DNA of 64,000 bases from Thuidium tamariscinum. Taxonomy: Eukaryota > Streptophyta > Bryopsida > Hypnales > Thuidiaceae. A program made the position numbers and the translations under genes. Positions 24,366 through 34,580 of this stretch are shown here, in pieces; the stretch's first letter is position 1, and each line of letters opens with the position of its first letter. The notes below the pieces were generated by a model. The model saw only the letters and a program-made list of their open reading frames with translations, had not been told where the DNA came from and searched no databases. The stretch covers positions 22,878,001 through 22,942,000 of the forward strand of contig OX344751.2 in assembly GCA_947034885.2 (NCBI GenBank), in the 5' to 3' direction.

Positions 24366-25276
24366 CCCCTAAAAGTCTATTGTCTACTTGGGGGATAATT
24401 TGGAGTTTGGGCACATTCCAATGACCTCAATTTTTAGTGAAACTTTTTGAAGTTTTTTCACAAGACAGTAAAATTGATTAGCTATGTGGGAATATAATTT
24501 TTATTTTAATCGGTGCGTGAGAACAAAAGTTATACCATGAAAAGCAAAAATTTCAACTCGGCAGGCAAAAAATAAATCCAAAAAATATTGAAATGAAGAC
24601 AATTTTTCTTAATCTTATAGATTATATTTTTTTTCTACATTTGAAGTTTTGATTCATTCCATTTGTATTAGTTATGTGAAAATTGTGGATAATCTTGTTT
24701 TTTGGGTAGTTTGAGCATCTTTTTGAAAAAATAAATTATAGGATGCATTTCTGGATGCAATTTTACAATTTTTCAAAAGAGAATTGCTTGACAAGGTTAA
24801 AATTGCTTGCTAGAATAATTCCACCTTTAGAATTATTGTATTTTGATCCCATCATAAAGCTATTAACAATTTACTTTTTCTTTTAATCTTAGATCTACCT
24901 CTACTCAATCATTTTTTAAAGAATTTAAATTAAGCATTTAAAAAAAAAATTAGACTTTCAACTCAATTCTTCAATACCAATTAATTTTAATCAAAGTCCA
25001 TAGTGCAAAAAATTTCAACAGATGGCAATCAAAGCCATCTGAAATTGAATGACAATGTTCACAAGACTTTTTTTTTAAAACTTTGAATGCAATTATCTTC
25101 CAATCGATGCAATCAAACTTCATGAAATTTCTATCACATGATTTTAGACAGATACAGTATAAGATCCCATGGTTATATTTTAAAGAAAATACCGTCTTTT
25201 ATTCTCTTGGGTGAATGCAACCAAAATGGCAGTTTTGAGTGTTTTTGATAGAAAAATGACCGTGGACCTTTTGGAG
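24366..25276. mobile_element. non-autonomous TTAA element (CCCCTAAAAG end)
   Basis: A 911-bp element with TTAA on both sides (24362-24365 and 25277-25280). The left end is CCCCTAAAAGTC and the right end reads GACCTTTTGGAG, whose complement is CTCCAAAAGGTC. A partial relative lies at 14590-15420. No coding capacity. Confidence 0.75.
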
Positions 25277-25280
25277 TTAA

Positions 25281-26245
25281 ACGATACAAATTTTCAAAGT
25301 TCTTAAAAGAGTGCATAGTAGTACATCATTATAGAAAAACCAATCATTGTAGGGTGCAAATAAGTTCATTTTTTAAACTCTCAAATTAAAACTTCTAATA
25401 AAAAACTTCTTGAAAAAACAACTAACACTTTACTTTTTAATGTTTATAAGAGGAAATTTGAATTGCTTCTTTCAAAATTTTATTGATAAATTAATGGATG
25501 CATATGAGTTTCGAATCATAGCTATAATTTTTGTTTAAAAATCATCACTAAATCAACATTCTAAACTCAAAATTATGGCACATTTCTCTATTTTTGGAAA
25601 TTTGGACTATACATGGTTCTTGAAGTGATGTTAATTGAAATTCCTTATCTAATAGGGTATATCTAAATGGTTTTATTTCTCATCTCTTGAATTACTTGAT
25701 AATTCATACACAATTGTGGACAGAAATTAAAGTCTTTTTCTATCTTAGACCTTTTCCAAAGAGATCATTCGTTACCACATTTAAAACTAATTACATCTCC
25801 TAAATGCTAAGAAAGTGGGACAAAATTCATTAAAATTTGAAGTGTTGACAATTGTTCTACCACCCTTGCATCCCTTGCCAAGCTCAACTTTGCACCTACA
25901 ATTCCCAAAAAATGTGCCATACTTGTCATCATCCTTCAACATTGTTTTAGCTTTATATTATTCATTAGCACGTAGAAGTGCTTGAAATCAAGTAAACATT
26001 TTATATAATGAGCATAGATTAATGTCAAATTGAGGTGCATAGGAGGTTGCTTTAAGAGAATAAATCAGCCAATAAGGTAGGAAGGTCCATAAAGTACCCA
26101 TCTAAAAGCTGAAACTGAATATTGGGGAGGTAAAGTTCCTTGAAATATTTTTTGGTAAATTTTCCTTCAAAGTTCAAAGACAAGAAGAAGTGGCATCTAA
26201 CCGAAGTTGTTTCATATTTCTTGGAGCTTTGTGGAAATATATATA
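25281..26245. other. AT-rich intergenic DNA, no gene seen
   Basis: No open frame of note, no RNA and no recognisable transposon ends. Confidence 0.5.
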
Positions 26246-26810
26246 GGAAAAAAATTGTGAGTAGAAAGATGTAGAAAATGATTCAAAATATTAAATTGTA
26301 ATAAAATTATTTATGGAATTGGAAATGTCAATCCTAATGGTTAAAATTTTGTAATAAAAAATTTACACCTACTACTTTTATTTTCTTCTGAAAAAATTAA
26401 AAATTGAATTAAATAAAGGACTTCAAACATTTTTGTAGAGTATATATTCTATAATTATCCACAAACTATCCTAAAGTAGAACTCCTCATAACTTTTGGCT
26501 CATTGATCAAATAGAATGATTCAAAGCTTTTCACTTAGGTACAAATCTAAAGAATCTATTTAAAAAATTTATTTAAAATAATAATAATTTTTAAAGAAGT
26601 TTTTTTTTTCTCAAATTGCTAGCCGAGCAATAAAAACTACATATCATACAATAACTTTTTATCTAAATAGTAAAAAATTATGAAAATTGTTGGGCCTTAA
26701 AAGAAACTCCTCAAGAAAACGTTGTATGGAAATTTCAAAGAAAAAAAGATTCCATTTGTAGTGAGCTACCTAAAATTGCTTTGTTGCCAAAAAAAATACA
26801 ATTTGGGTAT
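26246..26810. mobile_element. fragment of the CTAG-flanked element family, inverted
   Basis: Reverse-complement similarity to about 7690-8220. Both carry blocks such as CAACAATTTTCATAACTTTT, the TTGCATGATATG-type stretch and the TAGTGAGC-type stretch near the end. It is directly abutted by the TTAA of the next element. Confidence 0.6.
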
Positions 26811-26814
26811 TTAA

Positions 26815-27785
26815 GACTTCACCCAAAGTGACATTCAATTTTTGAGGTTCAAAAACATCATTGCTTTTGAAGCTTTTTGGATCTAAATATTTGCAAGTTA
26901 TACAAATTTCAACCATAAAATCTTGTAGTGTACATGTTGTAGATGACATGTTAAAATTTGAAGTCATTTGGCCACATAGATTGTAAGATCATAATGTTTT
27001 AGTGTTGAAAATGGATGCTAAAATTTTCCCAAAAACACATTTGGAGGTGAAATTTGATTTTTAAACCTACTCAAATGAAAAAAATTTAGACTATAAAATG
27101 ATTCAAAACTAGTATACAAACACATTGGAATTTTTTTTTCATTCAATTGAATCATTATGTCTACAAAATGGCTTTGAAGTGTCAAAAATCAACAACAGAA
27201 ATTGCAAAAAACACATCTAAAGCTTAACCTCCTTCTACTAGAATGCTTTTCAATCACTCATTAATTCTTGAATTAACATGAAATTTTAGCCACACAAACT
27301 AGACTAGTATGCACAACTTTTCTTTAAAGAATTATTGAAAATAGACTTTGTATGAAGAAGAAACAAGCTGCCAAAGTTCACTATACTCCAATAATGGCAG
27401 GATTTTGAACTTTGAGTTGCTCCCAAACATTCAAAACAACTTGGATTGACATGAAAACTTTACCACAATAACTATACTTCAAGAAGAACAAAACCCAACA
27501 AATTTTATTGAAAATGAGCAATGGATGAAGGAAATACAAGGCCCCAAAGTTGCAGCCGTTAAATGCAGTTTGGTGAACTCAAATTGAAGTTGTGAACTTT
27601 TATTGGCTTCTAAAAAATCAATACATCTTAGATTGATCTCAAAATTTTATCACACAGATTAGAGAGGAGAACGCAACTTTCTCTACAAATTTTATTAAAT
27701 TTGGACCTTTTGAATGCAAAAGTTGCAGTACTTTGAACTAGACTTGAAACTATGTGAGGACACTTTCTGTCCTCTTTGTTTGGAG
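26815..27785. mobile_element. non-autonomous TTAA element, second copy of the 22687 family
   Basis: Interior similarity to 22687-23622 along nearly the whole length, with TTAA at both borders (26811-26814 and 27786-27789). The termini have drifted more than the interior. No coding capacity. Confidence 0.65.
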
Positions 27786-27909
27786 TTAAGCCCTTAGTGA
27801 AGGACCATTGGTTGGCCACATGAAAATTTGGCTACAACTCTACAGAGTTAATTTTGATTAGATTTATTTGGAGTTTGATACAAGGTGTAGGCACGTACCC
27901 TTTAAGGTA

Positions 27910-28058
27910 GGTACACCCAAAAGCGCCATTTATTCATACTGAGCCTAGTTCCTACTATTAGTTAGCTCAAATTGTTATGTAGTCTTGTTGGCAAGTGAAA
28001 GCATGTTCCAACGCACCAAAAAACGCAGGATTTGGATATCGTATGCAAAAGTTATTAA
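27910..28058. mobile_element. truncated MITE of the GGTACACCC family, copy 3
   Basis: Starts with the intact TIR GGTACACCCAAAAGCGCC and follows copy 2 closely to GCAAAAGTTATTAA, where the large piggyBac element begins. The other copies continue there with a stretch like CGGTCAAAGTCTG, so the piggyBac appears to have used the MITE's own TTAA as its target. The missing half is not found at the far border of the piggyBac. Confidence 0.75.
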
Positions 28059-28849
28059 CCCATTAAGGACTGGTCGACCCTTTTCTGGTCGAAATTGGTA
28101 CTTTTTCATTGGTGGACAAAAATCTGCAACAAATTTGGGCATGGGCTAAAGGGGACGGATGTAGAAAAATGGCACCTCAAGCCAATGAAGCAAAAATGAG
28201 ACCAATCCGCCCTGGCATGAGAACATATGATGAGTAAAATTGACACAAGGGGGGCTGTAAATACAACATTCATTGTATAAAGATAGCTGTAAAGACAAAA
28301 GACAAAGTACTCTATACGTGCTGACAGAGCATTCAGTGTGTGAAGGACGGCTCATTGGGACATGCGAACGTCCTCTGGGAACAAGGTAGCAGCCGTTGGA
28401 GGCTTGCTTTGCTGTCACCTTCCCGCCACTCATGTTAGCGGGGGAATTTGAATCCAAGGTCCACCACCGTCACGGCGAAGCACCACACAGGGGTAGCGCA
28501 TCCGAGGCAGGTTGATGGTCGAATTCAGTTTGCAGTGGTATACAATCAAGTACCCTAGTAAGAGGATTGGTTGCAGTAGGAGGATTAGGGCGTACCTTCC
28601 ACTTATTTTGATAGATGGGGGAATTGAAGGGGGTGGTGACACACAATTCTGTTGCGCCAAAGCATTTGCAGCCGTTTCGAGTTGTGCAAGGAGATTGGCA
28701 AGGACCGACAAGCTTAGATGTGATGCTGTCTCTAAGCGACTGCAACAAGGAAGTGAGTTGCCCACGATCACACAACCTATAGGGGTCCTCATTGCACTCA
28801 GTGGAGACTTTAGCTTCCACCGAATGCTCATTTGCTTGTGTACGGGACT

Positions 28850-29221
28850 ATGGCTGGCGCTGGAAAACGATCGACTAGGCGGCGTGATGGATATGTGTGG
28901 CCACAACCTCCTCCTCCACCTCAAGAATTTGCTCACACTGTTGCCATCTTGGTCAATTGGGCAACCAACCAACGATTCCCTCCAGAGAAGCGCAGAGTAC
29001 TCTTGGGCTTACTTGATCGAACTTACCTTCTGTCGCACCCAATTCCAACTGGTGCTCAAGGATACGACAATTTCGAGAACTTATCCGGCGCACAATTGCG
29101 GTATCTTTTCTATCGCCAATCGGCAAAGCTCCTTGGGTGGGGTTCTAGGCGAGAAGAGGGAAGTGAAGATGGCTTCCCAGCAGAACTCCACACTCACTTG
29201 CGACAAGCGGTCTTTCCGTGA
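28850..29221 (+). CDS. accessory ORF A in the piggyBac element, unknown function
   Basis: A frame of 123 aa from the ATG at 28850 to TGA. It begins with a basic Arg/Lys stretch (GKRSTRRRDG), a poly-Pro run (PQPPPPPQE), then a helical region with FAHTVAILVNWATNQRF, RRVLLGLLDRTYLL and LRYLFYRQSAKLLGW. The composition is protein-like and unlike translated AT-rich DNA. No catalytic motif is visible and I do not recognise the family. It lies inside the piggyBac left arm, in the same direction as the transposase, and overlaps the next ORF by 53 bp in another frame. It may be transposon cargo, an exon of a longer gene, or a captured host fragment. Confidence 0.45.
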   Translation: MAGAGKRSTRRRDGYVWPQPPPPPQEFAHTVAILVNWATNQRFPPEKRRVLLGLLDRTYLLSHPIPTGAQGYDNFENLSGAQLRYLFYRQSAKLLGWGSRREEGSEDGFPAELHTHLRQAVFP

Positions 29222-29732
29222 CATAGTGCTGGGTACCTCTGCCACTCACGGGGGAGGGACGGAGACGACTCTGCCACTCACGGAGGAGGGGTCGGGAGGG
29301 CAGTGCGAAGGTGCGTGGCAAACTGTTCGCCCAAGACGGTCATTGCGATTTTTGCAGCGAGCGATTAGGACTGATGATGCACAAGCCAGTGCAAGCACGC
29401 TAGTCCAGACAAGGGTAGCGCAGGAGAGTTCCGACAACGGAGTTGTTGCTGCAAAGAAGTCAAGGAGGGCTGGCAAAGAAAATGCGGAGCCGGCAATTTC
29501 CGGAATTCAAGTTCAGCCCCGACGGAAGTACGTTCGAAAGCATCAACCTGGCGTTGCTGCACCGACGTCCTCCAGGGGCGGGAATGAAGAAGCGGAGCCT
29601 GCGATTTCCCAAATTCAGCTTCAGCCACCAAGGCCTAAACGAAAGTACGTGCGGAAGCCTCAAACTTGCGGTAAGAGTTCCACCACCATGTTCTTCATTG
29701 TGACTACACGGATTTCAAAGACTTCGGTTTAG
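29169..29732 (+). CDS. accessory ORF B with duplicated basic KYVRK repeats
   Basis: 187 aa from the ATG at 29169; the same frame is open further upstream to about 28512. The N-terminal half is Thr/Gly/Ser-rich. The C-terminal half has a tandem repeat of about 32 residues, each unit reading roughly EPAIS-IQ-QP then (R/K)RKYVRK. Such RKYVRK blocks resemble the AT-hook-like basic motifs near the N-terminus of plant DEMETER/ROS1-type DNA glycosylases, but no glycosylase domain is present, so this is only a resemblance; nuclear DNA binding is an inference. A strong donor, GCG/GTAAGAG, lies at 29670/29671, so the true exon may end there and the last 20 residues may be intron. Direct splicing to the exon start at 32312 would be out of frame. 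Confidence 0.45.
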   Translation: MASQQNSTLTCDKRSFRDIVLGTSATHGGGTETTLPLTEEGSGGQCEGAWQTVRPRRSLRFLQRAIRTDDAQASASTLVQTRVAQESSDNGVVAAKKSRRAGKENAEPAISGIQVQPRRKYVRKHQPGVAAPTSSRGGNEEAEPAISQIQLQPPRPKRKYVRKPQTCGKSSTTMFFIVTTRISKTSV

Positions 29733-30450
29733 GGTCTTCGTCATGATGTCTGGAATCAGATTTTTCCTTCTGTGCCTTCGAGAGAGACGTGGCTTTCGAG
29801 CGCTTTCGGCAGATGATGACTTCATCGTTTTAGGGTTCAGTTTGTAAGTTGGACATTGCGCTGTGAATTCGGTGCGACTTCGGCAGGGCTTCCTGACTCT
29901 TATCTTGCATATTAGGTGTTCGAAATTGATCACCAATTGCGGTTCCACAATCGAGCCCCTGTTCATCTCCTGCTTGCTTGTGCTGAAGATGCATTTATCA
30001 CAGTGTGCCATATTATTCATCGGTGAATTCAAAGATTGAGGAACAAGCAAGCACTAAGTAAAGAATCTAGGACAAAATAGCAACACAACTTACCTGGATT
30101 CACAAAATAATGGAAGCACATCATTCATGAATTCCTGCCAATACTTTTTGATTTCAAAAACTTTGGTTGAATATCTTTGTTAGGGCTTCTGGAATCAGAT
30201 TTCACCTTCCGTGCCTTCGAGAGAGATGTGATTTACGAACACCCACGGCAGATGATGACTTCATCGATTTAGGGTTCAGTCTGTAAGTTGAAGTTCGAGA
30301 TTGTGTTGTGAATTCGGTTTAGGTTCGGTAGGGCTTTCTTGCTTTCCAACGCTCATATGAGGTATTGAGGTGTTCGAAATTGATCAGCACCTTACGGTTT
30401 TGTTTTTGAGCCCATGTTGAGCTCCTGCTTGCTTGTGCTCAAAATGCTTG
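29711..30450. repeat. diverged tandem duplication of about 300-440 bp
   Basis: 29711-30012 and 30149-30450 are alignable in the same direction. Both start GATTTCAAA, then share TCTGGAATCAGATTT, GCCTTCGAGAGAGA, GCAGATGATGACTTCATCG, TTTAGGGTTCAGT, GGTGTTCGAAATTGATCA and CTCCTGCTTGCTTGTGCT. The unit lies in the leader between ORF B and the transposase. Confidence 0.75.
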
Positions 30451-32311
30451 CCTGTAGAAAGTCTTGGCCTGCGCTTTCTCTGTTTGGCAGAACACGTGAA
30501 GTCATCTTACAGACACCGTAGAACTCCTACATAGGAATTACAATTCTACTGAATACATTCAGTTCTTTCGCTGTCGAATCGAAGCTTCCACAACGGGTCA
30601 CTAGGCTAGCATCACAAATTAATTATGTGCAGTCATCAAACGAACACCCCGGCTTTCCGGCGCTTCGTCCTGGCTGTCGGAGGTTTGTCAATTTTGAGGA
30701 TTGTGTTTCTCTCTGAAAGAAGCAACTTGAAACCTACAATGTCACATTTCTTCGAGGAGGTCGCATCCGTTTAGCACCGGAGCCATCAATGTTGATGTTC
30801 TGTTTTTATTTCGGAGGAGCCTGCGTCCCTGCGATCACCGCTCTGTAAGCGACTGCGCAGGAGAGTCCTGAATACCCCTGGCCGTGACCTGCGTGAAAAC
30901 CCTGGTCCTGGAGCTCACTGAGCAGGAGAGTTCCGAATACCCCTGGCCGTGATCACCGATGGTGTGAGGTGCGGAAGAGGACGAATCTGTATTTGCGATT
31001 GCTGGACATGTTCGGCTAAGAATTTCTTGGCATATTTATTTCGCTGGATGGGGATTCACGTGGACTTAGCGAGTTCTCTCAGACTCTTTACTGGGCACCT
31101 CTCAATGTATCGTGTCCAGTTCTGAACTTTGCGCAGATTAGACTAGCATCTTAGTTTCTCTCCCGTGGTCGTGGGTAGTCTTTTTTCGAGAAGTTCTTGC
31201 ACAGCCTCGCAACATTGTGAATCCGTTTTCTGACAGTTTTGAAGGTAGAACTTTTTTTGTTTTTTCTCAGCCCTAGTTTGTTATTTTGTTCTTTCGGTAG
31301 GTGCTACACTCACGATCAGTTATGTACACTTGCAAATGAGAAACTCTTCCTGAAAAGTTTTCCAAATGCTGGATAATCTTCTCCCAACCGATGGAGTTTT
31401 ATGAACGCTTGTAATTTACAAGTCGACACTTCTGGCTGTCTTTCTGGAGTTCGGGTGAAACATCTGTGAATCACTCGGGATCGTCCTGCGAGCCCAGCAT
31501 TGGAGTCCTAGGCGGGTTTTGCGATTCTATCGTAGGACGTTCTAGTCTTGGTTCCTTATCGTGCATTGCAGAAACGCTGTCCCTGGCCGTGACCCTGGTC
31601 CTGGAGCTCACTGAAACCTGATCGATTACCTCTGTGATACCTGGTCGTTTTGATAATTTAATCGGACGAGATTGACATATCTGTGTCCGAACTTTGCATC
31701 ATGTAACCTGCTCGGAATACAGTCCAGTTCCTGTAGAAATGTTTTGGGCAAATTTGTATTCGGGTAGCTTTGTCACTGTATTGATCATCCACCATTTCCA
31801 CTGCAGCTGCATTTTGGCTTGCCGTGACAACACTGGCCTTAAGGTTTGTAAGAGTACCGATGCTTCATCATTGAGCACAGGATGTAAAAAATCTATGTCA
31901 AAGAATTGGAGCACCTTACATACCATAGTTCTTTGTATTAGCAGTTGGGCATAAGGTGTTCACAAGGTGTAGGCTTTTGCTTCAATTCAGTTAGGTACAT
32001 GTTCAGTTTGAATTCTGTTTGTTACAAGATCAACCAGATTTTAGTGTACGATTCTAGTAATTGGTGACTTCACAAAGTTTTCATGTAGACATAGTGAAGG
32101 TTTAGCATACCAAACATGTTTTTCCAAGAAGTTTCACTGAAGTAGATTACCATCACCCTTTCGTTGAACAGACACGATACATTTTCTAGATTGTGTTGGC
32201 AAAAGGCTTGGATGCGGAGTGTTCTACCTTTCAAGTGCAGTAGAAATCCTTTTCATATTTGTCTTTGCTGTTTTGAGGTTCTGAAGTTGAATCACTTTCT
32301 TCTGATTTTAG
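30451..32311 (+). other. transposase leader region, probably 5' UTR exons and introns
   Basis: No long open frame. A phrase like CCTGGCCGTGACC recurs near 30875, 30945 and 31585, with CTGGTCCTGGAGCTCACTGA at about 30901 and 31592. The region ends in an acceptor-like TTCTGATTTTAG at 32300-32311, just before the transposase ATG, so I infer a spliced leader. Confidence 0.45.
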
Positions 32312-32332
32312 TTACTTATTAAAACAATTGGT

Positions 32333-34546
32333 ATGTCTTTGGTGGTAGGAGGTGGTGACAATGGGGGGCGAAGGGCTGGTTGGAGACACGGTACAAGCAT
32401 CATTGAGGGTGTCAATCACATTTCTGAGAGGCTAGCGTCCCTTGAACCAGTTCCACCAGATTCAAGGGGATTCTCACCTCCCAAAACTAGGGCCCGTTTC
32501 ACTGAAACATCTCGTGTGCATGTTTTGCTTCATAATCTGGTTTGGGGTGGGGAAGTCCTTCCCATTCCGTGTCCATATGTTGTTGGGACAGTGGTAGGGT
32601 GTGAAGTTGGAGCAGATGGAAGCCAGAAGTTGTGTTGTGATTTCGGGGCAGATTTGGGTGTGCAAATGGTTGCGGCCTCTATGTGTGAGCCTGAAGTGCC
32701 AGAGAGGGCAGTTATTTGCGAAGTGGTGGTTGCTGGACTTCAAGAGGATTGCAAGGAAGCTGAAGGGGATTATGCTGTGCCTCCAGGTTGGGAGCAGGTT
32801 GATACAGATTCGGAGCATGATTGGGATCCAGCTCTGAGTGACTTGGGGAGCGAAAGCCACCATGGTTTATCAAGCGGTATGAGTTCTGTGGATGTTGATG
32901 AAGATGATCCACTGTTTTTGCTTGGTGAGCTCGGCACTTATGCCCTTGGTCCAGAAGTAGAAGAAGTGGAGTTGGACAAAAAGTATGCTGATTGCAATTG
33001 GCATGCCCGAACATGGTCTTTGTTGCCACGGCAGCCTTTCAAGGGGAAGTCTCCTGGACCTAGTGCTGATCTTCAATCAGATACTTTACTAGAACCCATC
33101 GATTACTTCCTTCTTTTCTGGGATGAGGCATTGCAGCGGAAAGTAGTGCGTGAAAGTAATAATTATGCTGATTACATTGACCCCAAAACAGGCAAGCGTA
33201 AGGGTGGTGATTTGTCAGGGAGGCCAATTACACTTGACGAATTCCGTGAGTTTACAGGGATATGTTGCCTAATGGGAGTTAGGGACCAACCATGCATACG
33301 AGATTATTGGAGCCGGGGAATTGGTGCCTTATTTTGTGAAGATATAGCAAGCACCATGTCTCGATGGCGTTTTGAGTACATATTACGATGTTTGCATATG
33401 ACATCAAGATCTGGCTTTGTGACTGACAAAAACAGCCCTGATTATGATCCCATTGGCAAATGCCGATGGATTCTAGAGCATGTGGAAGCTAAATTCCAAC
33501 AATTTTGGAACTTGTCTCCATATACTACGGTTGATGAGTGCATGGTAGCTTACAATGGCCGCTTTTGCTCTTTCAAACAATATCTCCCTGCCAAGCCAAT
33601 TAGCCATGGCATCAAAATATGGGCAATGGCATGTTCAGTTACTAGTTATGTATATAAGCTCGAGATTTATGTGGGTAAGGGTAACACGCAACCTCCAGCA
33701 GCTAATGGAGCAGTTATTGGCATGGCAGGAAAAGTGGTTAGCCGTTTGACAAAGGGATTGGAAGGGCAGTGGTACACTGTAACGTGTGACAATTTCTTCA
33801 CGTCACCTTATCTTTTTGATTATTTGTTAGGCCGTGGAATCTATGCAGTTGGAACTGCATGCAAACAGCGGAAGGGCTTTCCTACAAGTTTGGACATCAC
33901 CAAGGAACAACCGAGAGGAACTTTGCACACTCGAGTGCACCGAGATCGCCAAATGGCTGCAATTCATTGGCAAGATACTAAAGGAGTGCATTTCTTATCC
34001 ACAGCTGCTGATCCAATGGTACCTGGTGGAATAGTGGTCCGTCGAGTGTCAGGACAGAGGATTGTTGAAGTACCATCATCACCAATTCAGGTGTTGTATG
34101 CTCAGAAGATGGGAGGTGTTGATGTCGCAGACCAAAATCGGTCTTACTATAGCACTCAAATAGCAACAAAGAAATGGTGGCACCGAATATACTTCTTTTG
34201 CTTGGACACTTGTATTGCAAATGCCTTCACTATCCACAAGGAGATTTCGAAGACTTTGCAGGTGAAAACATTGTCACACAAGGAGTTTCAGCTGCGGTTA
34301 TCTTATGCTCTCATGAAACGTCCTTACCGTGATGCAGAGCGTCCCAGCCCTCCAGTTTGCAGGGCAGCACCGGAGCCGTGTGACAGCATTCCATTTGCTT
34401 GCCATGTGCCATGCAAGACTAATTTACGTCGAGTGTGTAAGATTTGCAGGAGAAGGACTCGTTGGGTCTGCCCACAATGTAATGAAACACGATTGTGCAC
34501 GTCTAGCTGTTTTGAATTCTTTCATCTTCGGGGTACCACCATCTAG
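32333..34546 (+). CDS. piggyBac-type transposase (DDE_Tnp_1_7 family), intact
   Basis: A 737-aa uninterrupted protein that would cut the element out at TTAA and insert it at TTAA. The N-terminal about 230 residues are variable, with an acidic stretch (VDVDEDDPLFLL). The catalytic core holds all three expected aspartates: TTVDECM (D401), TCDNFFTSPYLF (D486) and GGVDVADQNRSYY (D597). The last 45 residues form a Cys-rich zinc-binding tail (from C694: CKICRRRTRWVCPQC, then CTSSCFEFFH), as in active piggyBac proteins. I chose the ATG at 32333 as the first in frame; a splice-acceptor-like site lies 21 bp upstream and the frame is open to it, so a further N-terminal exon is possible. The TAG stop is followed at once by the retroelement insertion, which removes the native 3' UTR but not the coding sequence. 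Confidence 0.93.
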   Translation: MSLVVGGGDNGGRRAGWRHGTSIIEGVNHISERLASLEPVPPDSRGFSPPKTRARFTETSRVHVLLHNLVWGGEVLPIPCPYVVGTVVGCEVGADGSQKLCCDFGADLGVQMVAASMCEPEVPERAVICEVVVAGLQEDCKEAEGDYAVPPGWEQVDTDSEHDWDPALSDLGSESHHGLSSGMSSVDVDEDDPLFLLGELGTYALGPEVEEVELDKKYADCNWHARTWSLLPRQPFKGKSPGPSADLQSDTLLEPIDYFLLFWDEALQRKVVRESNNYADYIDPKTGKRKGGDLSGRPITLDEFREFTGICCLMGVRDQPCIRDYWSRGIGALFCEDIASTMSRWRFEYILRCLHMTSRSGFVTDKNSPDYDPIGKCRWILEHVEAKFQQFWNLSPYTTVDECMVAYNGRFCSFKQYLPAKPISHGIKIWAMACSVTSYVYKLEIYVGKGNTQPPAANGAVIGMAGKVVSRLTKGLEGQWYTVTCDNFFTSPYLFDYLLGRGIYAVGTACKQRKGFPTSLDITKEQPRGTLHTRVHRDRQMAAIHWQDTKGVHFLSTAADPMVPGGIVVRRVSGQRIVEVPSSPIQVLYAQKMGGVDVADQNRSYYSTQIATKKWWHRIYFFCLDTCIANAFTIHKEISKTLQVKTLSHKEFQLRLSYALMKRPYRDAERPSPPVCRAAPEPCDSIPFACHVPCKTNLRRVCKICRRRTRWVCPQCNETRLCTSSCFEFFHLRGTTI

Positions 34547-34580
34547 CTTCTTCTTCTTCTTCTTCTTCTTCTTCTTCTTT
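34547..34580 (+). repeat. (CTT)n microsatellite at the 5' edge of the retroelement
   Basis: 34 nt of CTT repeat begin immediately after the transposase TAG. A shorter tract of 29 nt (39836-39864) begins the right repeat, and both repeats end TCTTCTT. This suggests a TTC/CTT microsatellite is the target or is copied with the element. Confidence 0.85.

Noticed and set aside
28430..28972. Minus-strand 180-aa frame opposite the accessory ORF region
   Set aside because: It has Ser/Pro-rich shadow-like composition with no motif and lies opposite better coding candidates.
29671..32332. Splicing of ORF B directly to the transposase to make one fusion protein
   Set aside because: The donor at 29671 leaves one extra base and the exon beginning at 32312 is in phase 0, so the join runs into a stop; other exons would be needed.
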